Assembly: GCA_012031035.1 (NCBI GenBank) | Contig: JAAUUT010000002.1 | Location: forward strand, 1-64,000 | Origin: Candidatus Altimarinota bacterium | GTDB lineage: Bacteria; Cyanobacteriota; Cyanobacteriia; Cyanobacteriales; Microcystaceae | Length of the DNA stretch: 64,000 nt | Direction of reading: 5' to 3' | Shown here: positions 1 through 11,033 of the stretch, in pieces | How positions within the stretch are numbered: position 1 is the stretch's first letter | How the letters are laid out: each line of letters begins with the position of its first letter | Position numbers and translations under genes: made by a program | The notes under the pieces: generated by a model | Databases searched by the model: none | Told to the model about the DNA's origin: nothing | Seen by the model: the letters and a program-made list of their open reading frames with translations, nothing else

Positions 1-50
1 TTTTAGAACAATTTGTCTGTCGCCGGAGTAAATATGTAGGAGTAAAAATT

Positions 51-3000
51 ATGACTGACGAACTGACCGCAAAAAGAGTCTGTTTGTTGGTAGCAGCGAA
101 ATGGCTCAATTGATGCGATCGCTCGACTGGTCAAAAACTCCTATAGGTGCAGTACAGACGTGGGCGCAGAGTTTGCGAACGGCCGTGATATTTGCCTGCA
201 TTCCCGCTTTCCGATGGTAATCTGGTGGGGAAAAGAATTAGTAATGCTCTATAACGATGCTTGGCGACCGGTACTCGGACTAACCAAACATCCGATCGCG
301 TTAGGAAGACCGGGAAAGGAAATTTGGGCTGAGATCTGGGATATTATCGGCGAACAACTCAATCGAGTGCTTTCGACTGGGGAGGCAACTTGGTCGGAAG
401 ATTTGCTTTTGTTAGTGGATCGCTACGGTTATACAGAAGAATCTTACTTCACCTATTCTTATAGTCCAATTTTCTTGGAAACTGGAGAAGTTGGCGGTGC
501 GTTTACGGCGGTAGCAGAAACAACGCAGCGAGTATTGGGCGAACGACGCACGAAAACGTTACGCGATCTCGCCGAACGAGTTGGATTGACAAAAACGACC
601 GAACAAGCTTGTCAGTTAGCAATTGAAACATTGGCTAACAATCCCTACGATATTCCGTTTGCCATGCTCTATCTGCTGTCAGAAGATGGGAAGGAAGCGC
701 AGTTGTGTAAAAGTACGCCGATGGAAGCCGGCGAGATTGCTACTTCCAGGGTAGTCGATCTAACCCAGATTCAGAATGAAGAAGTTAATTGGCCGTTTGC
801 TTCTGTCGTCCAGACAGGTTCTACCATCGTAGTCGAGAACTTGCAGCAGAAGTTTGGAGCGATGCCATCCGGGGCGTGGACGAGTTCTCCTTCTCAAGCA
901 TTAATATTGCCGCTTCATGCAGTAGGACAAGAACAACTAGCAGGATTTTTAATCGTTGGGGTCAATCCCTGTCGAGTTTTAGACGACGACTACCGAGATT
1001 TTTTGAAATGTCAGCAGGGCACATTGCCAATGCGATCGCCAATGCCGATGCCTACGAAGCCGAACGCAAGCGAGCAGAAGCTTTAGCCGAACTCGATAGG
1101 GCCAAAACCACTTTCTTTAGTAACGTCAGCCACGAGTTTCGCACACCCCTGGCGTTGATGATTGGGCCCCTCGAAGAAATGCTCGACAATAACTTAGAAT
1201 CAGTCAACGTCGAGCGCGAACAGTTAGCCTTAGTCCATCGGAATGGCTTGCGCTTGCAGAAATTAGTTAATACCCTATTGGATTTTTCTCGTATCGAAGC
1301 CGGACGCATTCAAGCCGTCTACGAACCCACCGATCTCGCTACTTACACCGCAGAACTCGCTAGCTCGTTTCGTTCTGCGATCGAACGGGCAGGACTGGTT
1401 TTTCGAGTAGACTGTCCGCCCCTAAACGAACCCGCTTATGTAGATCGGGAAATGTGGGAAAAGATTGTCCTCAATTTACTCTCAAACGCCTTTAAGTTTA
1501 CCTTGGCTGGAGAGATTGCGATTAGCGTGCGAACGGCATTACCGCCATCCGAAGGGCGATCGCAACAGAAGCGAATTGTTCTAGAAGTACGCGATACAGG
1601 TACGGGAATTCCCTCAGAAGAGTTACCGCACATTTTCGATCGCTTTCATCGCGTCCAAGGGGCAAAAGGACGAACCCACGAAGGATCGGGCATTGGCTTA
1701 TCTTTGGTACAAGAATTGGTCCGAATGCACGGCGGAACGATAGAAGTGACGAGTATCATTGAGCGAGGTAGTTGCTTTACGGTTTCGATTCCGGCGGGTT
1801 ATGCTCATTTAGCAAGCGAACGCATCGGAGCGACGCGAAACTTCTCCTCTACAGCCCTGGGAAGCTCGTCCTATGTAGAAGAAGCCTTGCGCTGGATGCC
1901 TCCAGAAGTCGAAGGACGAAAGTCGAAAGTCGAAAGTCGGGATGATGTTGGAAGTACAAACTCTCCCTTGTCTTCTCAGTTTTCCGAAGGACGCTCCCCC
2001 AATCACCATTCCCCAGTCACCAATCACCAATCACCAATCACCATTCCCCAGTCACCCTACATTCTAATCGCCGACGATAACGCAGATATGCGCGACTACC
2101 TCAAGCGTTTGTTGAGCAGGTATTATGAGGTAAAAACCGTTGCAGATGGGATGGCAGCACTTGAAGCTGTACGCTCTCGCTTGCCCGATTTAGTCTTAAC
2201 GGATGTCATGATGCCGAGACTAGATGGATTTGAGTTGTTGCAACGACTGCGCGAAGATCCCCAAACCAGAGAATTGCCCATTATTCTACTATCTGCCCGC
2301 GCTGGGGAAGAAGCTAGCGTTGAAGGACTTGAGGCAGGAGCAGACGATTACTTAATTAAGCCGTTTTCGGCTCGCGAATTACTAGCGCGAGTCGAATCCA
2401 ATATCAAATTATCTCGGTTGCGCAAAGAAGCTGCACGGCGGGAGAGAGAATTGCGCGAAGCAAGCGAAGCTGCACGGCGCGACGCACAGAAGGCTTACCA
2501 GCAGATCGAGCAAATTTTAGAGAGTATGACCGATGCGTTTGTGGCGCTCGATCCCGACTGGCGAATTATTTATATGAATGCCGCCGCCGAGCAAATTAAC
2601 AAAAAGCCTCGCACTGAAGTGCTGGGTAAAATCCACTGGGAAGAGTGGCCGGCATCGGTGGGAACGAATATAGAACGTCAGTTTCGACGAGCGATCGCAG
2701 AGCAGATACCCGTTCACTTCGAGGATCGCTATTACTCGCCTCCCGATTACGATGTTTGGCTGGAAATTCATGCCTATCCTTCAGAGAATGGTCTGAGTCT
2801 TTTTTATCGAGATATTAGCGAACGCAAAACAGCAGAAGCAGAACGCGAACGATTGCTACAAGCCCTCGAAACCGAGCGATCGCGCCTTGAAACCATACTG
2901 CGGCAAATGCCTGTGGGCGTTATGATTGCCGATGCTACGGGCGCTTTAGTTTTTGCCAACGAAAAAGTAGCACGTATTCTCGGATATACCTACAATCTCA

Positions 3001-5669
3001 ATCTTCAACTAGAAGACTACGATCGCTCGATCCCGTTTAATGGCTTTCATCTCGATAAGCGACGTTACCAACCCGATGAATGGCCCCTAGTGCGATCGCT
3101 ACAAACTGGAGAAGTCATCGCAGGCGAAGAAATCAAAATAGAAGGTAACGATGGCAGCAGTCGCTTTATTGCGGTTAATTCTTCTCCGATTTGCGACGCA
3201 CAAGGGCAAATCGTTTCTGCTGTGGTTGTTTTTCAAGACATTAGCGAACGCAAGCAAGCTCAAGCCGCACTAGCAGAACAAGAACGACGCTATCGCTATA
3301 TTTTTGATTCTGTCGGCGTATCGGTTTGGGAAGAAGATTGGACAGAACTTAAGATCGAGGTCGAGCGGATTAAAGCGCAAGGAATCAAAGACTTTCGCGC
3401 TTACATAGCCGAACATCCAGAATTTATCGACCGGGCGATCGAGTTGATACGGCTGATTGATGTCAATCGCGCCACCGTACAAATGTTTGAAGCCCAAGAC
3501 AAACAACAAATTCTCGTGTCGCTCGATCGCATCTTTGTGCCCGAAACAACCGAGACATTTATTGGAGAATTACTCGCTCTTGCTGCCGAAGATACTTACT
3601 ATTCTTGCGAAATGGTTCTAAAAACGCTTCGAGGCAAAAAGATTAATGTCTTGTTGACCATGACTTTTCCCTCGGCAGGCGAACCCTTCGATCGCGTTTT
3701 GGTCACGTTGATTGATATCACCGAGCGCAAGCAAGCAGAAATTGCCCTCGCTCGGAACCAAGAGCGATTGAATCTCGCACTTAAAAGTTCCCCCATTACT
3801 TTATTCAATCAAGATCGAGAATTGCGATACACCTGGATTTACAATCCTGCTTTGGGATACCAAGTCGATGAAGTTATCGGCAAACGAGATGCAGATTTAA
3901 TATCCAATGGCGATGCCTCTCTTCTAACTCAAATCAAACGCCAAGTTATCGAAACAGGGATTGGGACGCGCCAAGAAGTTAAGATTTCTTGGCAAGGACG
4001 GGAGTTTTATTACGATCTCATCGTCGAGCCATTGCGAAACGCTAAAAACGAAATTATTGGCGTGACCTGTGCCAACGTGGATATTAGCGAACGCAAACAA
4101 GCTGAATTATCTCTGCGCAAGAGCGAAATCTTACTCGATTCTATGTTGTCGAGTTCTCCGGTGGGTCTTGCTTTTTTAGATCGCGAACTTCGCTATATTC
4201 ATGTCAACGAAGCGCTCGCGACCATTAACGGATTGCCCTTAGAATCCCATTTCAATCGCACGCTTTGGGAGGTTTTACCCGATTGGGCACCTTTTGGATC
4301 TCAGATGCTGCAACAGGTCATGGAAACCAAGGAACCTCGATTAGCTTGGGAATATAGCGGTAAGCCTACGCCAACGGCAGAATATCGTCATTGCTTGGTC
4401 AATTTCTATCCGGTTTGCCTGCCCGATGGCGAAGTTTTGGGAGTTGGCGTGACTTCGATCGATATTACCCAACTCAAGCAGACCGAACAAGCTTTACGAG
4501 CTAGCGAAGCGATCGCGAGAGCTAGAGCCGAAGAACTCGCTACCATCTTAGAAACCGTTCCGGTTGCCGTTTGGATTGCTCGCGACCCGCAATGCCACAA
4601 TATGATAGCCAACCGAACCGCTTACGAAGTGATGCGGCGACCGCCTGGTTCTATTGCAACTGCCACGCCTGCTGACGGGGAATATCCTTTTGAGTTTCAG
4701 CAAAAAGTTGACGGGCAAGATATTTCATTAGATGAATTACCCATCCAAAAAGCCGCGAGGACGGGTCAAGAAATTGAGGCAGAACTAGAATTGATCTTTA
4801 ATGACGGCGAAGTTCGCTATATCTATGGTAAGGCAGTACCGCTGCGAGATGAGTTTGGCGAGGTGCGGGGTGCGTTGGGAGCATTTCTCGATGTGAGCGA
4901 TCGCAAGCGAACTGTCTTGCAACTCCAGCAACAAGCAGAAGAATTGATGCGCTTAAATACCAATCTCAAGCAAACATCCCAACAGTTAGCCAAACGCAAT
5001 CAAGAGTTAGATAAATTTGCCTACGTCGTCTCCCACGATCTCAAAGCTCCCTTGCGAGCGATTTCCAATCTATCAACTTGGATCGAAGAAGATTTAAACG
5101 AGCGACTTTTACCAGAAAACCAACGCCAAATGGAGCTTTTGCGGGGGCGGGTTTACCGTTTAGAAGCGTTGATCGATGGACTGCTTGCCTATTCGCGTAT
5201 CGGTCGGTTTGAAGTTCCTCAAGAAACTGTCGATGTCGCTCAATTGCTGGCCGAGATTGTTGATTCTCTCGCGCCGCCGCCGACGTTTACGATTAAAATT
5301 CATCCCAATATGCCTACTTTCACGACCAAAAAATTGCTCCTCTATCAGGTGTTCTCGAATCTAATTAGCAATGCCATCAAACACTGCGATCGCCCCGATG
5401 GGAGAATTCAAATTTTTGTCCGCCATGGCGGACAAAATTATGAATTTTCTGTGGTTGATAACGGCCCCGGCATCGAACCCCAATTTCACGAACGAATTTT
5501 TGTCATCTTTCAAACGCTCAAAGGACGCGACGTAAAAGAAAATACTGGAATTGGCTTGTCAATTGTTAAAAAGATTATCGAAACTGAAGGCGGCGAAATT
5601 GCGATCGAGTCTGATGTAGGAAAAGGAACGATGTTTCGTTTTACTTGGCCTTTTACCGTGACCAGTTAG
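51..5669 (+). CDS. Hybrid sensor histidine kinase with two kinase modules (three apparent frameshifts)
   Basis: Multidomain signalling protein of about 1,870 residues. Order: N-terminal sensor segment (LDWSKTPIGAVQTW, then FPMVIWWGKELVMLYNDAW), a GAF-like region, HisKA with NVSHEFRTPL (His codon 1131), HATPase (NLLSNAFKFT, DTGTGIP, GSGIGLSLV), a receiver (IADDNADMRDYL; phospho-Asp codon at 2202 in LTDVMMPRLDG; KPFSARELL), about six PAS/PAC repeats (each ending DISERK or similar), then a second HisKA with VVSHDLKAPLRAI (His codon 5034) and HATPase (NLISNAIKH, VDNGPGI, GIGLSIVKK). The start is ATG 51, behind AGGAG at 38-42. Reading continuity requires one extra base near 91, near 189 and in the T run at 999-1004; from about 1005 to the end the frame is intact. 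The linker before the receiver (about 1905-2056) is made of simple repeats. No transmembrane segment is evident, so it is probably cytosolic. Its signal is unknown. Confidence 0.85.
1996..2056 (+). repeat. CCCCAATCACC-type tandem repeat inside kinase coding region
   Basis: Tandem CACCAAT/CCCCAGT units (CCAATCACCATTCCCCAGTC and variants) are translated as a Ser/Pro/His/Asn-rich linker between the first HATPase and the receiver. A second simple repeat (CGAAAGT units, about 1905-1941) lies just upstream. The same repeat families occur between genes near 12220, 14299 and 43621-43760. Confidence 0.7.
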
Positions 5670-5706
5670 CAGTGACCATTACGCGATCGCTCCTTTAGAA
5701 ATTGTA

Positions 5707-5729
5707 GGTTGGGTTGTCTCAACCCAACC
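5707..5729. terminator. Perfect 10-bp hairpin between convergent genes
   Basis: GGTTGGGTTG, 3-nt loop, CAACCCAACC. It lies between the stop of the hybrid kinase and the convergent epimerase gene. No long T tract follows, so termination is inferred from position only. A similar TTGGGTTGAGGAACG motif recurs near 8556, so it may be a dispersed repeat. Confidence 0.45.
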
Positions 5730-5829
5730 CAACAAAGCTAAGTCTCTCATTACTTTTGCAAAATGATGTTAGCTTATGTGCATCGCCAACTTTCGACTTT
5801 CATTAATTGGTAACTGATAGCAGTCATTT

Positions 5830-6764
5830 CTATACAGTTGCGAGAATTTCTTCATCGACTGAAAAGTCGATTTCGGCTGTCTGACGGCCGGAGGCGAGAT
5901 AATCATTCTCGAAAGAATCTTTCAATCCTGAAATCAAATCGTATTCGGGTTTCCAGTTGAGATGTGCTTTAGCTTTGTGAATATCGGCAAAGAAATGCTG
6001 GACGCGGATAGGAAATGCTTTGCGCTTGCCAAAGTCAAACTTTTTGGGGTCGTAATGCACTAATTTGAGTGCTTCGGGAGACTTACCTGCTGCTGCTGCA
6101 CAGGCACGCGCCAACCCGTCAAACGTGACGTAGCGATCGCTGAAATATTATAAATCTCTCCAATGGCTTTTTCGTTTCCTAAAACGGCAGCCATGGCTTG
6201 CGCGAGGTCTTTGACATGAACGAATTGAGTCATGTGCATTCCGTTACTAGGAATAGGAATCGGGCGATCGCGCGCGATGCGATCGAAAAACCACGCTTCT
6301 AAATCGTTATAATTTTGAGGCCCATAAATATAAACCGGACGAATAGAAGTCCAAGGCAACCCACTTTGCGCTAAATAAGTCTCGGTTTCAAATTTTCCTT
6401 GGTGACGGCTTTTGGGATCGACTGAATCGCCTTCTACATGAGGCATTTGCTCGGATTTAAGATAAACGCCAGCCGAACTGACATAGATAAAGTGTTTGAC
6501 TCTATCTTTAAAAATTTCTGCTAGGGGTTGAGTATCGCTCAATTCTCGACCATTATTATCAAAAACGGCATCAAATTTTTCGGTTGCCAGTTTTTCTTTT
6601 AATTGAGTAGCATTGGTGCGATCTCCCAAAATTTGCTTAACTCCCGCAACAGGTGCGGGTTTGTTGCCTCGATTGAAGAGAAATACTTCATGACCTCGTT
6701 CTACTAAAATTTTGGTTAAATAAACCCCGATAAATCGGGTTCCCCCCATAATTAAAATTCGCAT
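5830..6764 (-). CDS. NAD-dependent epimerase, CSP41-like (one apparent frameshift)
   Basis: Extended short-chain dehydrogenase/epimerase of about 311 residues. The N-terminal Rossmann motif GGTRFIGVYL is present, followed by FIYVSSAGVY and the SDR active-site-like region YIYGPQNYNDLE. It resembles the cyanobacterial homologues of chloroplast CSP41 (RNA-binding, epimerase-like). Its substrate is not known. The frame breaks at about 6140: upstream it reads NISAIATSRLT, whereas inserting one base in the G/C run before the HIP1 octamer gives NISGDRYVTFDGLARAC, which continues cleanly to the stop at 5830. The break is therefore most likely a missing base in the consensus. Confidence 0.8.
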
Positions 6765-6916
6765 TTTTCGCGTTCCCTATCACTCTACTTTTTCCCTTTC
6801 TAAGGATAGGATATCGCGTACCCCAAAAGCTCAACTACCGAAATAACCTTTCTCAACATAGATGAGTTACAGTGCTGGAATAGGGAATAAGGAACGAGGG
6901 ACATCACTAAAAATTG

Positions 6917-8398
6917 CTACAAGCTATATTTGTCTTGAATCATTTTTAATTGAGCCGTTGCTTCTTGGGCATTTTCAGCTAATCGAGCAAATTCAATAAA
7001 ACGTTTTAATTCTTTTCGTAAAAGATTTCGCTCGACTTCCCAAATTTCTCGCTCTAAGTCGGGTGGCATAACAATCGTATCAAATAAAGTTGCGTGTTTT
7101 TTATTGGGATGGGGACGCAAAATTCTACCCCGACGCTGTATAAATTGGCGAGGATTTCCGGTACTAGCTAAAATGACGGCATTTTGAATGACTGGTATAT
7201 CGACTCCTTCATCTAAACAGCGAATGGCAACTAAACCTTGTAATTCGCCTTTTTCAAATTGTTGTTGAATTTTTTCTCTATCTGCTAGCGATGTTTCAAA
7301 GGTATAAGTATTCACTCGATAGCCTAATTCAGTCCCTAAAATTTTCGTCACTGCTTCTAATTGACGAGAATAAATCGAATCATTTTCAACATAGCCATCG
7401 CCGCAATAAAAAAGCGTATGATGAGTTTGCAAGCGTTTAGACATTATATTTCGCAAGGCTTCTAATTTATTCTCTGCTGCCCCAATTAATCGCGATCGCT
7501 GCATTAATAACGAAGTTAAAGTCTCGTTATTCATTCGATTTTTATTATCGTTTAGCGCCCAACCAATTCGTTGCGTTAATTTCGCATAATTAAAGGTTTC
7601 TGAGGCGGTTAATTCTACTAAAACAGGATAATAATAATAGCGAACTAATGCCCCGCAATTTATAGCATCGGCTAAGGTAAACTCAGGCTGTAAAATCTCT
7701 CCAAAATAGCTTAATAATGCTTCTGTTCCCTCTTCATCAAAATATCTTTCTGGCGTAGCGGATAAAGCGAGTCTCAATCCTATCTTTCGCGGTAAACTTT
7801 CTTCTAGACGAGTTGAGCCGAGATGATGGGCTTCATCGCCTACAATTAACGTGCGATCGCTAAAAAATTTAAGTTGCGATTGAAATCCTTCTCCTATTAA
7901 GGTGGAATTAGTCGTTATAATTGTTAAAAATTTTTGACTGCCAGAACGAAGATTGTAAAGCTGCGTTGATAATTGACTTTGCCAATTATGAACGTTTTCA
8001 AAAGCTAAAAGAGGGTTTAAATTAAATTTTTTACATTCTTTTGCCCATTGCGTTACTAAATGACAATAAGGACAAACGACTACTAGAATTTGTAAATTAA
8101 TTTTTTGATAAAGTTCGGTTGCGATCGCCAGTGCGACGATTGTTTTTCCGCTTCCCGTCGCCATTTTTAGCGTTCCTCTTCCTCGGTTTCGCAACCAACT
8201 AAGTACGGCAGTTTGTTGATAATCGCGCAGTCGAATTGAAGCAGGAATCTTAGGTTCTCCTGTTAATTTAGATTTATAATCTCCTCCTAATTCTGCAACT
8301 TTTTTAGAACGAAGAGAAACTGTATATTCTTGGGCTAATTGCTCCCAGTTAATCGCAGATAGATCGAAAAAATCATCAAATTCGTTGGTTTGAAACAT
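6917..8398 (-). CDS. DEAD/DEAH-box superfamily II helicase
   Basis: 493-residue SF2 helicase. Q-motif-like RLRDYQQTAVLSW; motif I ATGSGKTIVA; motif II GDEAHHLG (DEAH type); motif III LSATPERY; C-terminal helicase motifs including RCLDEGVDIP and QRRGRILRPHPNK (motif VI). The architecture is that of SSL2/UvrB-like or type III restriction-subunit-like ATP-dependent translocases, without any nuclease or methylase domain in the protein or next to it. It is convergent with nothing and stands alone, with ureG divergent 345 bp away. A role in DNA repair or phage restriction is possible, but the sequence does not decide. Confidence 0.8.
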   Translation of the reverse strand: MFQTNEFDDFFDLSAINWEQLAQEYTVSLRSKKVAELGGDYKSKLTGEPKIPASIRLRDYQQTAVLSWLRNRGRGTLKMATGSGKTIVALAIATELYQKINLQILVVVCPYCHLVTQWAKECKKFNLNPLLAFENVHNWQSQLSTQLYNLRSGSQKFLTIITTNSTLIGEGFQSQLKFFSDRTLIVGDEAHHLGSTRLEESLPRKIGLRLALSATPERYFDEEGTEALLSYFGEILQPEFTLADAINCGALVRYYYYPVLVELTASETFNYAKLTQRIGWALNDNKNRMNNETLTSLLMQRSRLIGAAENKLEALRNIMSKRLQTHHTLFYCGDGYVENDSIYSRQLEAVTKILGTELGYRVNTYTFETSLADREKIQQQFEKGELQGLVAIRCLDEGVDIPVIQNAVILASTGNPRQFIQRRGRILRPHPNKKHATLFDTIVMPPDLEREIWEVERNLLRKELKRFIEFARLAENAQEATAQLKMIQDKYSL

Positions 8399-8555
8399 TG
8401 ATAAGAATATAAATTAAAATAAGAAATTTAAATTGAGCGCGATCGCTTTCTTCATAGGCTAAAAATCTCTAAAAAAGCACTAACTAATAGCTCTATATTA
8501 AGTCGTAGCTCGCAATTTGTCAGCGTTCTTTAAATCTAATTACCAGATCTATAGA

Positions 8556-8602
8556 TTGGGTTGAGGAACGTTGGCGCTAGCCTGCCGTCAGGCATAACCT
8601 AA
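8556..8602. repeat. Dispersed TTGGGTTGAGGAACG-type repeat
   Basis: The 345-bp gap 8399-8743 holds this repeat (TTGGGTTGAGGAACG, a GCCTG/CAGGC hairpin at 8580-8593, then AACCTAAC closing the inverted ends), two HIP1-like octamers, and repeated ACTGATAACTG units at about 8698-8728 just before ureG. No gene is recognisable here. Confidence 0.5.
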
Positions 8603-8743
8603 CATGTCAAATCATATCGGAGTCTAAAAGTTGCGATCGCGCACCCAAATTTAAAATTAATATTTAAATATCTTTTAACTTTAGATCGGCAAACAGTAAA
8701 CTGATAACTGTTTACTGATAACTGTTAAGAAGGCGATCGCGTT

Positions 8744-9362
8744 ATGATTCCTTTTCGAGTTGGTATAGCTGGCCCAGTAGGTTCGGGAAAAACTGCTTTA
8801 CTAGATGCCTTATGTAAATCTCTGCGAGATAGCTATCAAATTGCTGTCGTTACTAATGATATTTATACCCAAGAAGACGCACAATTTTTAGTTCGTTCTC
8901 AAGCCTTAGAACCCAATCGAATTTTAGGCGTTGAAACGGGTGGCTGTCCGCATACTGCTATACGAGAAGATGCGTCGATGAATTTAGCTGCGATCGAACA
9001 ATTAGAAGCCTATTTTACTAATCTAAATTTGGTCTTTTTAGAAAGTGGCGGTGATAATCTTGCCGCAACTTTTAGCCCCGAACTCGTCGATCTAACTATC
9101 TATGTTATCGATGTTGCCGCAGGCGATAAAATTCCTCGCAAAGGCGGCCCTGGCATTACTAAATCCGATCTTTTAGTTATTAATAAAATCGATTTAGCAC
9201 CTTTTGTTGGAGCCGATTTAAATGTGATGGAAAGAGATGCAAAAAAAAATGCGCGGCGATAAACCATTTGTTTTTACAAATTTAAAAACCAAAGAAGGGT
9301 TAGAAACGGTTAAAAGCTTCATCAAACTTCATATAGGAGAGCGGATATTAACTAAATCTTAA
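8744..9362 (+). CDS. ureG: Urease accessory GTPase UreG (one apparent frameshift)
   Basis: UreG hydrolyses GTP to drive nickel delivery to urease. P-loop [14 protein letters not shown] at residues 9-22, metal/switch region [19 protein letters not shown] (the CPH metal-binding motif), [15 protein letters not shown], and guanine-specificity NKIDLAP. The first 166 codons are intact. At the A9 run 9241-9249 the frame ends early (KKNARR stop). With A8 it reads [15 protein letters not shown] and continues to TAA 9360-9362, giving a normal UreG length of about 205. The extra A is probably a homopolymer insertion error. The gene lies directly upstream of the urea transporter genes, linking urea uptake with its hydrolysis, though urease structural genes are not in the window. 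Confidence 0.88.
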
Positions 9363-9376
9363 ACTAGCATAAAAAT

Positions 9377-9418
9377 GTATCCAAAAATACAATTAAATAG
9401 ATCGCCTAGCTCTACTAT
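9377..9418 (+). promoter_or_regulatory. NtcA-activated promoter of the urt cluster
   Basis: GTATCCAAAAATAC at 9377-9390 is a perfect GTA-N8-TAC NtcA site. It is followed after exactly 22 nt by TACTAT (9413-9418), a TAN3T -10 box, the canonical class II NtcA promoter geometry. It lies 87 bp upstream of urtA and predicts induction under nitrogen limitation. Confidence 0.8.
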
Positions 9419-9504
9419 TCTCGGTTGATTTAAATATTGCGTTTCAGTCTCGCCGCGTATTTAGCTTCAACTAGATTCTAAAAGAGGATAGTCAAAATAT
9501 ATCT

Positions 9505-10818
9505 ATGAAAAATCGATTAGGACGACGGAAGTTTTTAATTTATGGTTCTGCAACATTAGGAACTAGCTTATTGTTGAAAGCTTGCGGAGGAGGTGGAGAT
9601 ACTACCACAACAGCCTCAACGCCAACAACAGCAGCTAGTCCGGCGGCTAGCGGCGAGACCATTAAAGTAGGGATTCTCCATTCGTTGAGCGGTACGATGG
9701 CAATTAGCGAGACAACGGTTGTCGATGCGGAGAAACTTGCCATTAAAGAGATTAATGCAGCAGGTGGCGTTCTTGGCAAGCAAATCGAATATGTTGAAGA
9801 AGATGGCGCTTCTGATTGGCCTACCTTTGCAGAAAAAGCAACTAAGCTAATCGATGAAGATAAAGTAGTCACTGTTTTTGGTTGCTGGACTTCAGCTAGT
9901 CGCAAAGCGGTTTTACCAGTTTTTGAGTCCAAAAACCATATGCTTTGGTATCCCGTCCAATACGAAGGACAGGAATGTTCTAAAAATATTTTCTATACAG
10001 GTGCAGCCCCCAACCAACAAATCGAACCTGCCGTAGATTGGTTGCTACAAAACAAGGGTAAAAAGTTCTATCTCGTTGGTTCTGATTACGTTTTCCCTCG
10101 TACTGCCAACACTATCATCAAAGAACAATTAAAAGCGAAAGGCGGCGAAACAGTAGGGGAAGATTATCTTCCTTTGGGAAATACCGAAGTAACAGCCATC
10201 ATTACCAAAATTAAGCAAGCGTTACCCGATGGCGGCGTAATCTTTAACTCGCTAAACGGCGATAGCAACGTTGCTTTCTTCAAACAAATTCAAGCTGCCG
10301 GACTAACTCCCGATAAGTATCCTACGATGTCGGTCAGCGTCGCCGAAGAAGAAGTCAGACAAATTGGGAAAGAATATCTTGTCGGTCATTATGCCGCATG
10401 GAATTATTTCCAAACAGTAGATTCTCCTGAAAATACCAAGTGGGTAGCCGATTTCAAAAAAGAATACGGCGATGACCGCGTAACTAGCGACCCGATGGAA
10501 GCAGCTTACATCATGGTTTATTTGTGGAAACAGGCAGTCGAAAAAGCAGGTACGGCAGATGACTTAGAAAAGGTTCGCGCCGCTGCCATCAGTCAGGAAT
10601 TTGCTGCGCCTGGAGGCCCAGTTCAAATGGCTGTCAACCATCACATTTCCAAAACGGTACGTATCGGTCAAATAAGAGATGATGGGTTGTTTGATATTGT
10701 TTGGTCTACTCCCAAAGCTGTCGAACCGCTTCCCTGGAATCAATTCGTTCCCGACACCAAAGGGTATGCCTGCGACTGGACAGATCCTAACAAAGGCGGC
10801 AAGTTTAAGGAAGCATAA
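9505..10818 (+). CDS. urtA: Urea ABC transporter substrate-binding lipoprotein UrtA
   Basis: 437-residue type I periplasmic-binding protein (Leu/Ile/Val-binding fold) of the UrtABCDE urea transporter. The N-terminus has a twin-arginine-like [10 protein letters not shown], a hydrophobic stretch, and a lipobox LLKACGGGG, followed by a Thr/Ala/Ser-rich linker. The body has the typical [17 protein letters not shown] opening and [17 protein letters not shown]. It is the first gene behind the NtcA-type promoter at 9377-9418, with urtB 215 bp downstream. It binds urea at the outer face of the inner membrane. Confidence 0.95.
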   Translation: MKNRLGRRKFLIYGSATLGTSLLLKACGGGGDTTTTASTPTTAASPAASGETIKVGILHSLSGTMAISETTVVDAEKLAIKEINAAGGVLGKQIEYVEEDGASDWPTFAEKATKLIDEDKVVTVFGCWTSASRKAVLPVFESKNHMLWYPVQYEGQECSKNIFYTGAAPNQQIEPAVDWLLQNKGKKFYLVGSDYVFPRTANTIIKEQLKAKGGETVGEDYLPLGNTEVTAIITKIKQALPDGGVIFNSLNGDSNVAFFKQIQAAGLTPDKYPTMSVSVAEEEVRQIGKEYLVGHYAAWNYFQTVDSPENTKWVADFKKEYGDDRVTSDPMEAAYIMVYLWKQAVEKAGTADDLEKVRAAAISQEFAAPGGPVQMAVNHHISKTVRIGQIRDDGLFDIVWSTPKAVEPLPWNQFVPDTKGYACDWTDPNKGGKFKEA

Positions 10819-10926
10819 AAAAATACAGCGATCGCGAGTTAAAGTTCACTGCAAACAGTAACCGCTTTGTAAGCCTTGTATTTTGTATACGAGGTTTTGA
10901 ATGATTAATTGATGGATGTTAAATAG

Positions 10927-10965
10927 CAAGCTTGTCAAAAAGTTTATGACTTTTTTCACAGCTTG
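10927..10965 (+). other. Stem-loop between urtA and urtB
   Basis: Inner stem AAAAAGT/ACTTTTT (10937-10943 and 10949-10955) and outer CAAGCT/AGCTTG (10927-10932 and 10960-10965). It could be a partial terminator or mRNA 3' stabiliser that sets the binding protein above the membrane components. This role is inferred from position. Confidence 0.4.
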
Positions 10966-11033
10966 TTATTTGCTCTAACTGATAACTGAAGGCGCATGGC
11001 GTGCGCCCCTACAGTAACTAATAACTAGAAAAA

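Noticed and set aside
160-1086. Independent 308-codon gene at the left end
   Set aside because: It is the first part of the hybrid kinase; its sensor and GAF-like content continues in the next frame after a one-base break at 999-1004.
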